Assembly (NCBI GenBank): GCA_020847095.1
Contig: JADLCR010000014.1
Coordinates: 1 to 33,646 of the forward strand
Reading direction: 5' to 3'
Source of the DNA: Oligoflexia bacterium
Lineage (GTDB): Bacteria; Bdellovibrionota; Bdellovibrionia; JABDDW01
DNA length: 33,646 nt
Shown: piece by piece, positions 1 to 8,539 of the stretch
Position numbering within the stretch: position 1 is the stretch's first letter
Layout of the letters: each line of letters starts with the position of its first letter
Made by a program: the position numbers and the translations under genes
The notes under the pieces: model-generated
What the model saw: the letters and a program-made list of their open reading frames with translations, nothing else
Databases searched by the model: none
Told to the model about the DNA's origin: nothing

Positions 1-188
1 CCATAGAGCTGAACCTCGTGCACAAAGATTTTTCCCTCTTGCACTCGCCGTTTGTCATAACGCCATTCGTCACGGCCGCTGATTTCAAAATGCGATGTGT
101 CGCCCTGAACGCTAAAGGTGGAATTCACCTTTCCCCAGGCCGGAACGGCAAAGAAAGCAGCAGCAATCCCAAGGACGAAAATCCTCAA
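1..188 (-). CDS. Exported protein of unknown function, C-terminus cut by window edge
   Basis: The leftward frame is open to the window edge, so only the first 62 codons are seen. I chose the TTG start at 188 because a GGAGG Shine-Dalgarno (complement of 194-198) lies 5 nt upstream. An in-frame ATG at 200 would overlap that site. From the TTG the protein begins with a short basic end and a hydrophobic stretch ending AVPAWG, then KVNSTFSVQG. This is a typical Sec signal peptide of about 19 residues followed by a polar mature start. The visible mature part is charged and contains no motif I recognise. Nothing of the downstream gene order is visible, so no function is proposed. Confidence 0.6.
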   Translation of the reverse strand, partial: MRIFVLGIAAAFFAVPAWGKVNSTFSVQGDTSHFEISGRDEWRYDKRRVQEGKIFVHEVQLY

Positions 189-238
189 TGCATCCTCCAT
201 GAAATACCGTCAACAAACTTGCAGGACTCTGGTCGTGA

Positions 239-257
239 AGGAAGTTCGAAACTTCCT
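239..257. repeat. Hairpin-forming inverted repeat
   Basis: Perfect 8-bp arms AGGAAGTT and AACTTCCT are separated by CGA. It lies about 50 nt upstream of the leftward gene at 1-188. It could be an operator or a leader hairpin; the sequence alone does not decide. The rest of 189-535 holds no convincing gene. Confidence 0.4.
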
Positions 258-367
258 CCCGAAAGCACCAACCCGATAAATTCCAGTAGCTTACGCAACA
301 CGAAAGCCTCCCTGCTCTTGGTCCAGTAAACAGAATCCTACTGTTCACTCGTACACAGTGCGAACAA

Positions 368-433
368 GGTGCCAAGCGTTAGAGCGCATGGATTGTCCCT
401 TTTTCCTAGACTCGACCTCAGATTCTTGGCACC
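368..433. repeat. Spaced 9-bp inverted repeat in an intergenic region
   Basis: GGTGCCAAG at 368-376 and its exact reverse complement CTTGGCACC at 425-433 are separated by 48 nt. They lie upstream of the Mla-type operon. The region 258-535 otherwise shows no gene and no clear promoter. Function is unknown and chance cannot be excluded. Confidence 0.3.
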
Positions 434-535
434 CAGTCAAGGCTCTGACAGATTCCGTAAACGTGCCTCGACAAATTAAGAAATTTCTGAGAGCTTCCGA
501 TCCTTTAGCTAAGGAAAACATCTTGTGAGGCTCCG

Positions 536-1039
536 GTGATAAGGCATCGTGTTAGCGCCATTATTTTTATGATTCTGACTCTGCTTCTAAGCAGTGGTTG
601 CGCATTGCTTGGTGGCACTGACGATGCAGAAGTCAAAGCCAGCAATATTAAATTCAACCCACCAAGCTCTCCATTCAAAAAAGTTTCAGTGAGTAGTGCC
701 GACCATGTTTTTCAAAGCGAGAAAACGGGCAGCACTATTGCGGTGAACTCTCTTTGTCAAAAATATGTGGACGTCAAACTCACTCACCTTCGGGACAATA
801 TTCTCGCCGGAGTGGAGCAGCTTAAAACCGAATCGGAAACTGATATTACCTATAACGATCGCGAAGGAAAACGTGTTGTGGCCCTAGGCACTATGGACGT
901 CATCAAAGTTAAAGTTGATTTGCTCATCTTCAAAAAGAACAACTGCACCTTTGATTTGACTTATATATCTAGACCGGAATTCTACGCGACCGAGAAAAGG
1001 CACTTTGATGACTTTCTTGCGAGGTTCAAAGTGCCATGA
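536..1039 (+). CDS. Lipoprotein of the Mla-type lipid transport operon
   Basis: This 167-residue protein starts at GTG 536, with TGTGAGG 5 nt or so upstream. Its N-terminus is a lipoprotein signal: MIRHRV, a hydrophobic stretch, then the lipobox LSSGC with Cys at residue 22. The mature part is polar, with no domain I recognise. Its TGA stop overlaps the ATG of the permease gene (ATGA), so translation is probably coupled. It is the first gene of a permease-ATPase-MCE operon that shows no gene for the periplasmic carrier MlaC or the STAS protein MlaB. An outer-membrane or periplasmic partner role in lipid traffic is therefore inferred from position only. Confidence 0.75.
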   Translation: MIRHRVSAIIFMILTLLLSSGCALLGGTDDAEVKASNIKFNPPSSPFKKVSVSSADHVFQSEKTGSTIAVNSLCQKYVDVKLTHLRDNILAGVEQLKTESETDITYNDREGKRVVALGTMDVIKVKVDLLIFKKNNCTFDLTYISRPEFYATEKRHFDDFLARFKVP

Positions 1040-1830
1040 TTCATTCACTCACTTTTAGTCTCGGAAACATGTTTGTTCAGCTTTTCCACTTCTTAGGAGG
1101 AGTCATGGGACTTTTCAATGACTTCGTCTCTCATATTCGAACGCGCCCCTTCTACGCCAAACTTGTCGTCGAGCAAATGTACCACATTGGGCTGCGCTCT
1201 TTTGTGCTCGTGGCGGCAACGGCCATTAGCACCGGCGCTGTCATGTCACTCCAGTTCGGATTTGGACTAGAGCGCTTCGGTGGAAAACTCTATGTTCCCA
1301 AAGTCGTGTCGCTAAGCTTGTTTCGAGAACTTGGCCCTGTATTTACAAGTCTCATGCTCGCTGGGCGGGTGGGTGCAGGAATCACAGCTGAAATCGGCTC
1401 GATGGTCGTCACCCAGCAAATCGATGCTATTCGCGCTCTAGGAACCTCACCCACCAAAAAAATCGTCATTCCACGAGTTTTGGCGACGTTTTTGATGCTT
1501 CCATTACTAACAACCTTTGCGAATTTTATTGGACTAATCGGCGCGCTACTTATTTGCGTTGCCGAACTTAAACTTGATCCCTTTTTCTTTTATCAAAAAG
1601 TTTTTACCACAGTGACTCTTAAAGACTTTGTGGTGGGAATAAGTAAGACATTCTTTTTTGCCATGTTTATCAGCCTGGTTGGCTGCTATTACGGTTTACG
1701 CACAACGGGCGGAACCCAAGGCGTTGGATCGGCAACGACAAAGTCCGTTGTGACATCTTCAATTTTGATCGTTATTGGCGATTTCTTCTTAACTAAACTT
1801 TTTTGGATATTTGAAAAATGGACGTCATAG
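1036..1830 (+). CDS. mlaE: MlaE-family ABC transporter permease
   Basis: This 264-residue inner-membrane permease belongs to the MlaE/YrbE family, which works with MlaF and an MCE protein to move phospholipids between the membranes. It shows the family core RELGPVFTSLMLAGRVGAG followed by TAEIGSM, then IDAIRALGTSP, and several hydrophobic segments to the end. I keep the start at 1036 because residues 6-31 (SLGN...FNDFV) align with the N-terminal amphipathic region of known MlaE proteins and because it overlaps the upstream stop as ATGA. An internal ATG at 1105 has a stronger Shine-Dalgarno (GGAGG, 4 nt away) and would give 241 residues. The 3' end overlaps mlaF by 13 nt. Confidence 0.92.
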   Translation: MIHSLTFSLGNMFVQLFHFLGGVMGLFNDFVSHIRTRPFYAKLVVEQMYHIGLRSFVLVAATAISTGAVMSLQFGFGLERFGGKLYVPKVVSLSLFRELGPVFTSLMLAGRVGAGITAEIGSMVVTQQIDAIRALGTSPTKKIVIPRVLATFLMLPLLTTFANFIGLIGALLICVAELKLDPFFFYQKVFTTVTLKDFVVGISKTFFFAMFISLVGCYYGLRTTGGTQGVGSATTKSVVTSSILIVIGDFFLTKLFWIFEKWTS

Positions 1831-2552
1831 AGGTTAAAGATTTTCATAAGAGCTTTGGCTCAAAAGTCGTTCATCGAGGAGTCAATCTCTCTGTTCGCAA
1901 GGGCGAGTGCATGGGACTCGTAGGGGGATCCGGCTGTGGAAAAAGTGTCATTCTCAGAAGTCTCATTGGTCTAGAAAAGCCTGATCGTGGCTCAATCAAA
2001 ATCAATGGAATTGAAATTACCGGCTTCAATGAAAATCAGCTTGTCGATATTCGCTGCAAGGCCGCCTATGTTTTTCAGGGTGGCGCCTTATTTGATTCGA
2101 TGAGCGTCGAAGATAACCTGGCTTATCCACTCAGAGAACACACAAAACTCAATGACAAACAGATTCAAGAGAAGGTACTACAAACTCTTAAAAAATTTGG
2201 CTTGCAAGGAAGTGAAAAGCTCATGCCCGCAAGTCTTAGTGGCGGAATGCAAAAGCGCGTCGGATTGGCCAGGGCGATTATTCTTGGCCCTGAAATCATC
2301 CTTTACGATGAACCAACGGCAGGCTTGGATCCTTACAACACTAAAAAGATTCAACAAACGATTCTTGAACTTAAAAAGACTGGGACCACAAGCATTCTGG
2401 TGACCCATGATATGCCCACGGCTTTTGAAGTTTGTGATCGCATGGCCCTATTGCTCGATGGTCGCGTCGCCGCCGAAGGTACAAAAGACGAACTTAAGGC
2501 TGGCGAAGCCGCAGATCATTTAAATCGATTTGTAAATGGAGAGGCAACCTAA
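1818..2552 (+). CDS. mlaF: MlaF-family ABC transporter ATP-binding protein
   Basis: This 244-residue cytoplasmic ATPase powers the MlaE-type permease. All ABC landmarks are intact: Walker A GGSGCGKS near residue 36, Q-loop VFQGGALFDS, signature LSGGMQKR, Walker B IILYDEPTAGLD, and H-loop VTHD. The GGALFDS following the Q-loop and the GGMQKR signature are typical of MlaF rather than generic importers. It starts inside the end of mlaE, and its stop shares one base with the mlaD start, so the block is one tightly coupled operon. Confidence 0.95.
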   Translation: MDVIEVKDFHKSFGSKVVHRGVNLSVRKGECMGLVGGSGCGKSVILRSLIGLEKPDRGSIKINGIEITGFNENQLVDIRCKAAYVFQGGALFDSMSVEDNLAYPLREHTKLNDKQIQEKVLQTLKKFGLQGSEKLMPASLSGGMQKRVGLARAIILGPEIILYDEPTAGLDPYNTKKIQQTILELKKTGTTSILVTHDMPTAFEVCDRMALLLDGRVAAEGTKDELKAGEAADHLNRFVNGEAT

Positions 2553-3382
2553 TGGAAATGTCTAAGCATCTGGAATATAAGGTTGGTGTCTTCGTCGCCA
2601 TTGGCCTTGTGATCTTGTTAACATTCATTGTTTTGTTGGGCGGCGACACCTCACTTTTTCGCAGTTCCAATACATATCGAATTCGCGCTGACGAAACAAA
2701 CGGCCTATATGTTGGCGGTGTCGTGCAGGTGGCCGGTATTCCCGCCGGAAACATTAAAGACGTCAGCTTCGATGAAAAAGAAAATCACATCGTCATTAAA
2801 ATCAGCGTTGAAAAGGGATTAGCGTCAAGACTCACTCAGGGGTCAAAAGCTGGACTTCGTACTCAAGGTGCCCTCGGAGACAAGTTTATTAACATCACCC
2901 CCGGGCCAAGAGACGCGGATAAACTTCGAAGTGGCGATTTTATCGAAACTGAACCTGGTTCCGATCTCATGACCACTATTAGCCAATCCGGAAACAAAAT
3001 CGAAAAACTTTTTGTTATTCTTGAAGAAGTAGAAAAACTCATGAAGGGTTTGAATAGTAAAAATACCGGACCAAATTTAGGCGATGCCGTTGCTGGACTT
3101 CGTGGAACAACTCAATCCCTGGATCAAATTCTTGCATCCCTAAAAGGAAAGTCGCCAAAAGACAATGATGTTAAAAAGGCCATGACCCACCTCGCCAGCA
3201 TCTTAGAAAAAATTGATAGCGGCCAAGGTTCCCTGGGCGGCTTGATCAACGACCCTACCGTACACGAAGATCTTAAATCATTGCTTGGCGGGGCCAAGAG
3301 AAACAAACTTCTTAAATACCTGATCAGAACGACAATTCAAAAGAGCGAAGAAGAAGAACTTTCTTCGAAACCCGGAAAATGA
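2552..3382 (+). CDS. mlaD: MlaD-like MCE-domain protein
   Basis: This 276-residue protein has one N-terminal membrane segment (KVGVFVAIGLVILLTFIVLL) and an MCE domain over roughly residues 35-115, with YVGGVVQVAGIPAG and the LGDKFINITPG block. MCE proteins form hexameric rings that channel lipids from the inner membrane through the periplasm. The C-terminal 150 residues are an extended, probably helical tail with GSLGGLINDP near the end, a feature common in longer MCE proteins. A second ATG six bases into the gene is an alternative start. The stop is two bases from the convergent dciA stop. Confidence 0.9.
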   Translation: MEMSKHLEYKVGVFVAIGLVILLTFIVLLGGDTSLFRSSNTYRIRADETNGLYVGGVVQVAGIPAGNIKDVSFDEKENHIVIKISVEKGLASRLTQGSKAGLRTQGALGDKFINITPGPRDADKLRSGDFIETEPGSDLMTTISQSGNKIEKLFVILEEVEKLMKGLNSKNTGPNLGDAVAGLRGTTQSLDQILASLKGKSPKDNDVKKAMTHLASILEKIDSGQGSLGGLINDPTVHEDLKSLLGGAKRNKLLKYLIRTTIQKSEEEELSSKPGK

Positions 3383-3384
3383 GA

Positions 3385-3744
3385 TTATTTGGCAGGCGGA
3401 TCGTCGGGAAGTTGGGAGCCGGAGGGAAGACTCCGGGCATCCAAAGTAAGCCTAATCTGAGTGGCCCACGGTCCACCCATGTAATCATTCACCTTCTTGA
3501 GAATTTCCGTACGAGCAAAATAGAGTTGATTCATCCAAGCCGAGCTGACCGTCCAAATATAGAGAATTCCTTTGGAAAACCCGACCGGCGAGCACTTGGC
3601 CGCAATCGTGGGACCCACAACTTGAGGCCAAACACGCTTCAAACGGTATCTTTTAAAGTCCTCGGCAAGCGGTGAATTGCCTTTTTCAAGCAACCCCTGT
3701 AAGACATTAAGCGCAGAATCTGGAATTTCATCATCGTTTTTCAT
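3385..3744 (-). CDS. DciA-like (DUF721) protein, likely DnaB helicase loader
   Basis: The frame is open from an ATG at 3804, but that would overlap the trmFO start, so I prefer the internal ATG at 3744 (119 residues, starting MKNDDEIPDSALNVL). The core VWPQVVGPTIAAKCSPVGF, then LYIWTVSSAWMNQLYFARTE, matches the DUF721/DciA fold. DciA proteins help recruit or load the replicative helicase DnaB in bacteria lacking DnaC or DnaI. The assignment rests on the W-x-x-x-V-G and S-x-x-W-x-x-x-L pattern. It is transcribed away from trmFO with about 30 nt between the starts. No strong Shine-Dalgarno is visible, so the start is the least certain part. Confidence 0.75.
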   Translation of the reverse strand: MKNDDEIPDSALNVLQGLLEKGNSPLAEDFKRYRLKRVWPQVVGPTIAAKCSPVGFSKGILYIWTVSSAWMNQLYFARTEILKKVNDYMGGPWATQIRLTLDARSLPSGSQLPDDPPAK

Positions 3745-3774
3745 GAATTCACTATCGAATATCACGAGGTCAAT

Positions 3775-5079
3775 TTGGCAGCCAGTACAAAACCTATTAT
3801 TCATATTGTTGGCGGGGGACTCGCCGGATCAGAGTGCGCACTTCAACTCGCTGGCCTAGGCTATTTCGTTAAACTCTATGAAATGCGGCCCAAAACCTTA
3901 ACACCCGCTCATCATACCGGTCAGTTTGCCGAACTGGTTTGCTCAAATAGTTTAGGTAGCCTTACCGAACCTTCAGCGCCGGGACTTTTAAAGTGGGAAA
4001 TGTCCAGACTTGGCTCCAAAATTTTAGACGCAGCACTCAGGCATCGCGTGCCTGCTGGTCAAAGTTTGAGCGTCGATCGAAACGAATTTTCAAACGAGAT
4101 TTCTAATCTCATTAGAAAAAATGACCATATAGAAGTGATTGAAGGTATCGTTGAGGACCTTGATCAACTGCCACGACCAGCGGTGATTGCGACCGGCCCG
4201 TTGACTCACGAAAAGTTGGCCCAAAGCATTCGGCAGCACTTTGGCACCGAAGACCATCTCTATTTTTATGATGCTATTGCACCGGTCATTGATGCGGACT
4301 CCATTAACATGGATATTTGCTTCAAAGCGAGTCGCTATGACAAAGGTGGAGATGACTATATTAATTGCCCGCTAAATAAAGACGAGTATTTTGCTTTCGT
4401 CGAGGCCGTGATTAAATCCGAAAAAGTTGAACCTAAAGAATTTGAAAACACTCAGTACTTTGAATCATGCCTTCCCATTGAAGTGATGGTGAGCAGAGGC
4501 CCATTGACACTTGCGTATGGACCAATGAAACCAGTGGGTCTTCGCGACCCGCGCACCGGAAAAACTCCATTCGCCTGCGTGCAGCTCAGGCAAGAAAACA
4601 AATTTGCAACCGCTTACAACTTGGTCGGATTTCAAACAAAAATGAAATACCCCGAACAGATGAGAGTTTTCCGAATGATTCCTGGTTTAGAGAAAGCGGA
4701 GTTTTTAAAGCTTGGGAGCCTACATCGCAACATGTTCATCAATTCGCCAATTTTATTAAACAAGAATCTTTCGTCAAAAAAAGATCCCAACCTCTTTTTT
4801 GCAGGACAAATTACGGGCGTCGAAGGTTATTTTGAATCGACCTGTACGGGAATGTTAGTTTCCAAATTCATAGATGCTCAAGTGACTCAGAGACCTCTTC
4901 CGATTTTTGCCGCCGAAACCGCGTTGGGCGCACTACTTGGCGCTATCACCGAACCCAAAACAAACTTCCAACCTACAAACATCAATTGGGGGTTATTTCC
5001 ACCCCTCGTCAACGTTCACAAGTCTCAGAAAAAACAGGCCCTTTTTTCCAGAGCCCAAGAACGTTTTCAGACATTGTAA
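3775..5079 (+). CDS. trmFO: TrmFO, folate/FAD-dependent tRNA uridine-54 C5-methyltransferase
   Basis: This 434-residue enzyme makes ribothymidine (m5U54) in the tRNA T-loop, using methylenetetrahydrofolate and FADH2. The N-terminal dinucleotide fold IIHIVGGGLAGSECA is followed by YEMRP and then HHTGQFAELVCSNSLGS, both hallmarks of the Gid/TrmFO family. The C-terminal FAGQITGVEGYFEST block is also present. The start is TTG at 3775 with CGAGG 5 nt upstream (3765-3769). Length is normal for the family. A separate ATG-start frame opens inside its 3' end but is not needed for the next gene. Confidence 0.95.
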   Translation: MAASTKPIIHIVGGGLAGSECALQLAGLGYFVKLYEMRPKTLTPAHHTGQFAELVCSNSLGSLTEPSAPGLLKWEMSRLGSKILDAALRHRVPAGQSLSVDRNEFSNEISNLIRKNDHIEVIEGIVEDLDQLPRPAVIATGPLTHEKLAQSIRQHFGTEDHLYFYDAIAPVIDADSINMDICFKASRYDKGGDDYINCPLNKDEYFAFVEAVIKSEKVEPKEFENTQYFESCLPIEVMVSRGPLTLAYGPMKPVGLRDPRTGKTPFACVQLRQENKFATAYNLVGFQTKMKYPEQMRVFRMIPGLEKAEFLKLGSLHRNMFINSPILLNKNLSSKKDPNLFFAGQITGVEGYFESTCTGMLVSKFIDAQVTQRPLPIFAAETALGALLGAITEPKTNFQPTNINWGLFPPLVNVHKSQKKQALFSRAQERFQTL

Positions 5080-5177
5080 ATTTTATCACCCTTCAACTCC
5101 CCACCCTAGTTCAATGGCGTTTAATTCGAATTCCCCTGGATTTTCTTGGGCTTAGGCTTTGCACGATTCTGCCTTCA

Positions 5178-6074
5178 ATGATTATGGGTGGACTACGTCA
5201 TCTCATTATTATTCTCCTCCTCTTGGGCTCATCCCAACAGGCATTAGCTCGCAACGAGAGTTTAGAATATGCACTCGAGCGATGCTTTACAGCCCTGGCC
5301 GCTCTCAAACTTCCTCAAGGATGGATTCGACATATAAAGGTTCCTGAAAATCCTGTTGATATCCAAACGCTCTCGGGCCCGGTCAACCAGGAGTTGCCTG
5401 CAAATAACCTGTCAATGACTGTTTGGAATATTCAAAAAGGCAAAAACTCTCAATGGGGCAAGGACCTTGAGACTATTTCCCGGGATTCCGACCTTGTCTT
5501 GCTTCAAGAAGCATCTCTCCGAGCTGACATTCGGTATCCATTGGTTAAGTCACCACATTCTTGGGTCTTTGCGACATCGTTTATGAGTCGTAAACATCCG
5601 GGAACCGGCGTCACAACAGGCTCAAAGGCCGAGCCCGTTGAAATATCTTATGCGCGCACCGTGGCGGTAGAACCACTCATCAAAACTCCCAAAATGGCTT
5701 TGGCCACAAAATTTAAAATTCAAGGTCGTGAAGAACAACTCTTGGTCGTCAACGTTCACGCCATCAATTTTGTTGGAAGCAAAGAGTATAATCTTCAGCT
5801 CGCCCAGATATTTCAATTGGTCCAATCCCACTCGGGTCCGGTTATTGTGGCCGGCGACTTTAACACCTGGAACTCCTTTCGATGGAACGAATTAAGGCGA
5901 CTTTTTGACTCCGGTGCCGCCGGCATGAGACAGGTCCCACTCAATCGTTACAACCTCTTTTTTCACCTAGACTATGTTTTTGCCCGTGGGATCAAAGTCG
6001 AAACCGCCGAGCAGCTTGGCCACGTTAAGTCTTCAGATCACTTTCCTATTCGCGTCGAATTTTCAATTTTGTAA
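5178..6074 (+). CDS. Exported endonuclease/exonuclease/phosphatase-family protein
   Basis: I place the start at ATG 5178 (298 residues) because the protein then opens with a signal peptide, MIMGGLRHLIIILLLLGSS, ending in QQALA. The longer open frame from 4986 lies partly inside trmFO. The domain shows the family motifs in order: TVWNIQKG, LVLLQEASL (metal-binding Glu), VVNVHAINF, VIVAGDFNTWN, and LDYVF followed by SSDHFPI at the C-terminus. These residues form the active site of DNase I-like metal-dependent phosphoesterases. The substrate could be nucleic acid, a phospholipid or another phosphodiester. Export suggests it acts outside the cytoplasm. The Shine-Dalgarno is weak. Confidence 0.82.
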   Translation: MIMGGLRHLIIILLLLGSSQQALARNESLEYALERCFTALAALKLPQGWIRHIKVPENPVDIQTLSGPVNQELPANNLSMTVWNIQKGKNSQWGKDLETISRDSDLVLLQEASLRADIRYPLVKSPHSWVFATSFMSRKHPGTGVTTGSKAEPVEISYARTVAVEPLIKTPKMALATKFKIQGREEQLLVVNVHAINFVGSKEYNLQLAQIFQLVQSHSGPVIVAGDFNTWNSFRWNELRRLFDSGAAGMRQVPLNRYNLFFHLDYVFARGIKVETAEQLGHVKSSDHFPIRVEFSIL

Positions 6075-6128
6075 CCGCTATAACTTAAGTCCAATTGAAA
6101 CGTCACCCTATACCAGATAACCTAAATC

Positions 6129-6476
6129 ATGGGTTTTCGAAGACGTCTTTGCTTCATTTTGCTTTTAGTTATTTTTTGGGAACTCAGGGATCCTTCAACT
6201 AACTTTATTAGAACGTGTTTTTCTGAGATCCATAACCAGGAAATGAGCCTTCAAAGCGATTCAAATCCAATAATCGATTTCAATCATCAAAGTCGCCAAC
6301 CTTCGAAGGACGACCACGGAAAATCTGGACGAGATGATTCAAACGTTCACTCATCGGTACTGGCATTCTATTACTTTCTAAACTGCTCTTTGGTAATTTC
6401 AACGCTCAATGATAATTCTCACAAAAAGATCGTCGCCCAGTTTGACCCTCCCATTTTTCAACCTCCCAAGATTTAA
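6129..6476 (+). CDS. Doubtful 115-residue ORF
   Basis: This frame starts MGFRRRLCFILLLVIFWEL, which resembles a signal sequence. The rest is low in recognisable structure and rich in Asn, Ser and His. The upstream bases give no good Shine-Dalgarno. It lies in the 470-bp gap between the phosphoesterase gene and the antiporter promoter. I see no family resemblance, and it may be a chance ORF. Confidence 0.22.
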   Translation: MGFRRRLCFILLLVIFWELRDPSTNFIRTCFSEIHNQEMSLQSDSNPIIDFNHQSRQPSKDDHGKSGRDDSNVHSSVLAFYYFLNCSLVISTLNDNSHKKIVAQFDPPIFQPPKI

Positions 6477-6492
6477 TTTCAAACGACGATTC

Positions 6493-6521
6493 TTGAAAAT
6501 GCTTAATTTGGATTAAATAAT
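6493..6521 (+). promoter_or_regulatory. Sigma-70-type promoter of the antiporter gene
   Basis: TTGAAA (6493-6498), a 17-nt spacer and AATAAT (6516-6521) each match five of six consensus bases. An inverted repeat TTAAT-TTGG-ATTAA (6503-6516) sits in the spacer and could bind a regulator. The ATG lies about 25 nt downstream of the -10 box. Confidence 0.6.
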
Positions 6522-6545
6522 AAACAGCGGAGATACATCTAGAAT

Positions 6546-8276
6546 ATGCACGACACTCTACTTTTTGACTTAGGCAAATCGATCATTGGGGCGTCGGCCT
6601 TAGGGTATGTGGCTCACTTGTTTCGGCTCCCATTGATTCTGGCTTATATCGGTTGCGGAGCCATACTTGGCCCTCATTTGGGATTTGGTTTTATCAAAGA
6701 AGCCGAAAGCATCGCCACTCTCTCAGAAATTGGTCTGGTGCTTTTGATGTTTATTTTAGGTCTGGAAATTGACCTTCGAAAACTGCTTCAGGCCGGAAAA
6801 GCTGTTTTAATCAATGGATTTACTCAGTTTGTTGGCTGCCTGGTTTTGGGATTTGGCTTTTTTTATTTTGTCGGAATCAACAAAACCTACGGACAATATG
6901 ATTTACTTTATCTATCTGTAGCCTGTGCGCTTTCCTCAACTCTGATATGCATCAAAATTTTATCCGATCGCATGGACCTCGATTCGTTAAGTTCTCGAAT
7001 CACTCTCGGAATTTTGGTTATTCAAGACCTTTGGGCGATCGGCTTTCTGGCTGTTCAGCCCAATCTCGAAAACATGAGTGCCATGTCACTTGTGATTTCA
7101 GCCGGCAAAGCAGGTCTCCTTGTCGCGGCACGTTGGGCCATGGCTAAGTTCGTTTTGCCATTTATCTTTGGAAAAATTGGAAAGCAACCTGAGCTCATGT
7201 TGATTTCCGCAATGGCGTGGTGCACAGCTGTTTGCGGATTGGCCGATTTCTTAAGCCTATCTCACGAAATGGGAGCACTCATTGCTGGAGTCACGATTGC
7301 CTCGTTTCCTTATCATGTTGATGTGGCTTCAAAAATTTCAAGCCTTCGGGATTTTTTTATTACTCTTTTCTTCGTAAGCCTTGGCCTTCGCATTCCGTTT
7401 CCATCAAAAGAAGTGCTGAGCCTTGCCGGAATAATTTCCGTTTTTGTACTGTTTAGCCGAATACCAACCATTTTTCCGATTCTTCATTCAATGAAGTACG
7501 GCAATCGGGCGAGCCTTCTGCCCGCCGTAAACTTAAGCCAATTGTCAGAATTCGCACTCGTTCTGGCCGCCATTGGAGTAGATCTTAAACACATCCATTT
7601 TGATTTGCTCTCGGCCCTCACACTAGCCATGGTCTTTACAGCACTCATCTCGTCATTTGCCATTCCCAAGGGCCACGAAATCTGTCAGCGAGTGGCGCCC
7701 TGGCTTGAGCGCTTAGGATTTAAAGATTTGGTTGGGGGAGGTCGAAAAACCGAGCCCACTAATGGAAGCAGTGGATACAATGTAGTGCTTCTGGGGTTTC
7801 ACCGTGTGAGCAGCTCTCTTCTTCACGAAATGCTCAATCGATATTCGAAATCAGCCGTAGAAAAAATATTGGTCGTCGATTTCAATCCTGAGGCCCATCA
7901 CCGCCTGAAAGATCTGGGAGTTAACTGCAAATACGGCGATATTGGAAACATCGACACTCTCCGAAATATGCATCTTGAAAGCTCAAAATTACTGATTTGC
8001 ACGATCCCCGATAGTTTTTTAAAAGGAACCAGCAATCTCAAGCTTGTTAAAGCCTTAAAGAATCTTGCACCTCACGCTCGGATCATCGCAACGGCGGAGG
8101 GCTTTTCTTCGGCAGTGGAGCTTTACGATGCGGGAGCCAGCTATGTGTTTGTTCCAAGACTTGTGAGCGCCCATTTCTTAGCTGACGTGGTTGAAAGGAT
8201 TCAAACAGAGGGGGCGCGCACTTTGAGAGAAAGTAGCCTCACTTATTTGAAAGACCGTAAAGAGGTCATTCCTTAA
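6546..8276 (+). CDS. Kef/CPA2-family cation:proton antiporter with TrkA-N domain
   Basis: This 576-residue membrane protein has about a dozen hydrophobic segments over residues 1-380, including LAYIGCGAILGPHLGFGF and LSEIGLVLLMFILGLEID, which are typical of monovalent cation:proton antiporter-2 (KefB/C, RosB) proteins. A TrkA-N/Rossmann domain follows from about residue 415 (YNVVLLGFHRVSSSLL, then LVVDFNPE and LGVNCKYGDIG). Such domains bind NAD(H) or nucleotides and gate K+ or Na+ exchange. No adjacent KefF/KefG-like ancillary gene is present. The start ATG is preceded by GCGGAGA at a slightly long distance, with the promoter just upstream. Confidence 0.9.
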   Translation: MHDTLLFDLGKSIIGASALGYVAHLFRLPLILAYIGCGAILGPHLGFGFIKEAESIATLSEIGLVLLMFILGLEIDLRKLLQAGKAVLINGFTQFVGCLVLGFGFFYFVGINKTYGQYDLLYLSVACALSSTLICIKILSDRMDLDSLSSRITLGILVIQDLWAIGFLAVQPNLENMSAMSLVISAGKAGLLVAARWAMAKFVLPFIFGKIGKQPELMLISAMAWCTAVCGLADFLSLSHEMGALIAGVTIASFPYHVDVASKISSLRDFFITLFFVSLGLRIPFPSKEVLSLAGIISVFVLFSRIPTIFPILHSMKYGNRASLLPAVNLSQLSEFALVLAAIGVDLKHIHFDLLSALTLAMVFTALISSFAIPKGHEICQRVAPWLERLGFKDLVGGGRKTEPTNGSSGYNVVLLGFHRVSSSLLHEMLNRYSKSAVEKILVVDFNPEAHHRLKDLGVNCKYGDIGNIDTLRNMHLESSKLLICTIPDSFLKGTSNLKLVKALKNLAPHARIIATAEGFSSAVELYDAGASYVFVPRLVSAHFLADVVERIQTEGARTLRESSLTYLKDRKEVIP

Positions 8277-8496
8277 ATTATAAAATAATGTACGAACCCC
8301 AAGGATAATTCGGCGGTAATTCAAGATTTATCAAGATGCTTTTCCCATTGAGGAGTTTTGCAGTAGTCTCCCTTTTTAAAGTCGCTCCGAACAGAGCTTG
8401 TGTGCGAATCCTTTTTTATCTATTACAGGGAACTCTAGAAAGCCAATTAAAGCCGTTCACCCATACGAGAAGCGTCAAGCACCGGTTTCTGGCAAC

Positions 8497-8529
8497 AAAA
8501 AACCCGCTTAGGCTCTTAACCTAAGCGGG
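8497..8529 (-). terminator. Rho-independent terminator after tRNA-Asn
   Basis: On the minus strand, a 10-bp perfect stem (CCCGCTTAGG / CCTAAGCGGG) with a 7-nt loop is followed by six T. It sits about 10 nt past the tRNA CCA end. The rest of 8277-8496 holds no gene or clear signal. Confidence 0.92.
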
Positions 8530-8539
8530 CTCCATAAAC

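Noticed and set aside
4986-5177. N-terminal extension of the phosphoesterase gene into trmFO
   Set aside because: The extension is not family-like, and a clear signal peptide begins at 5178.
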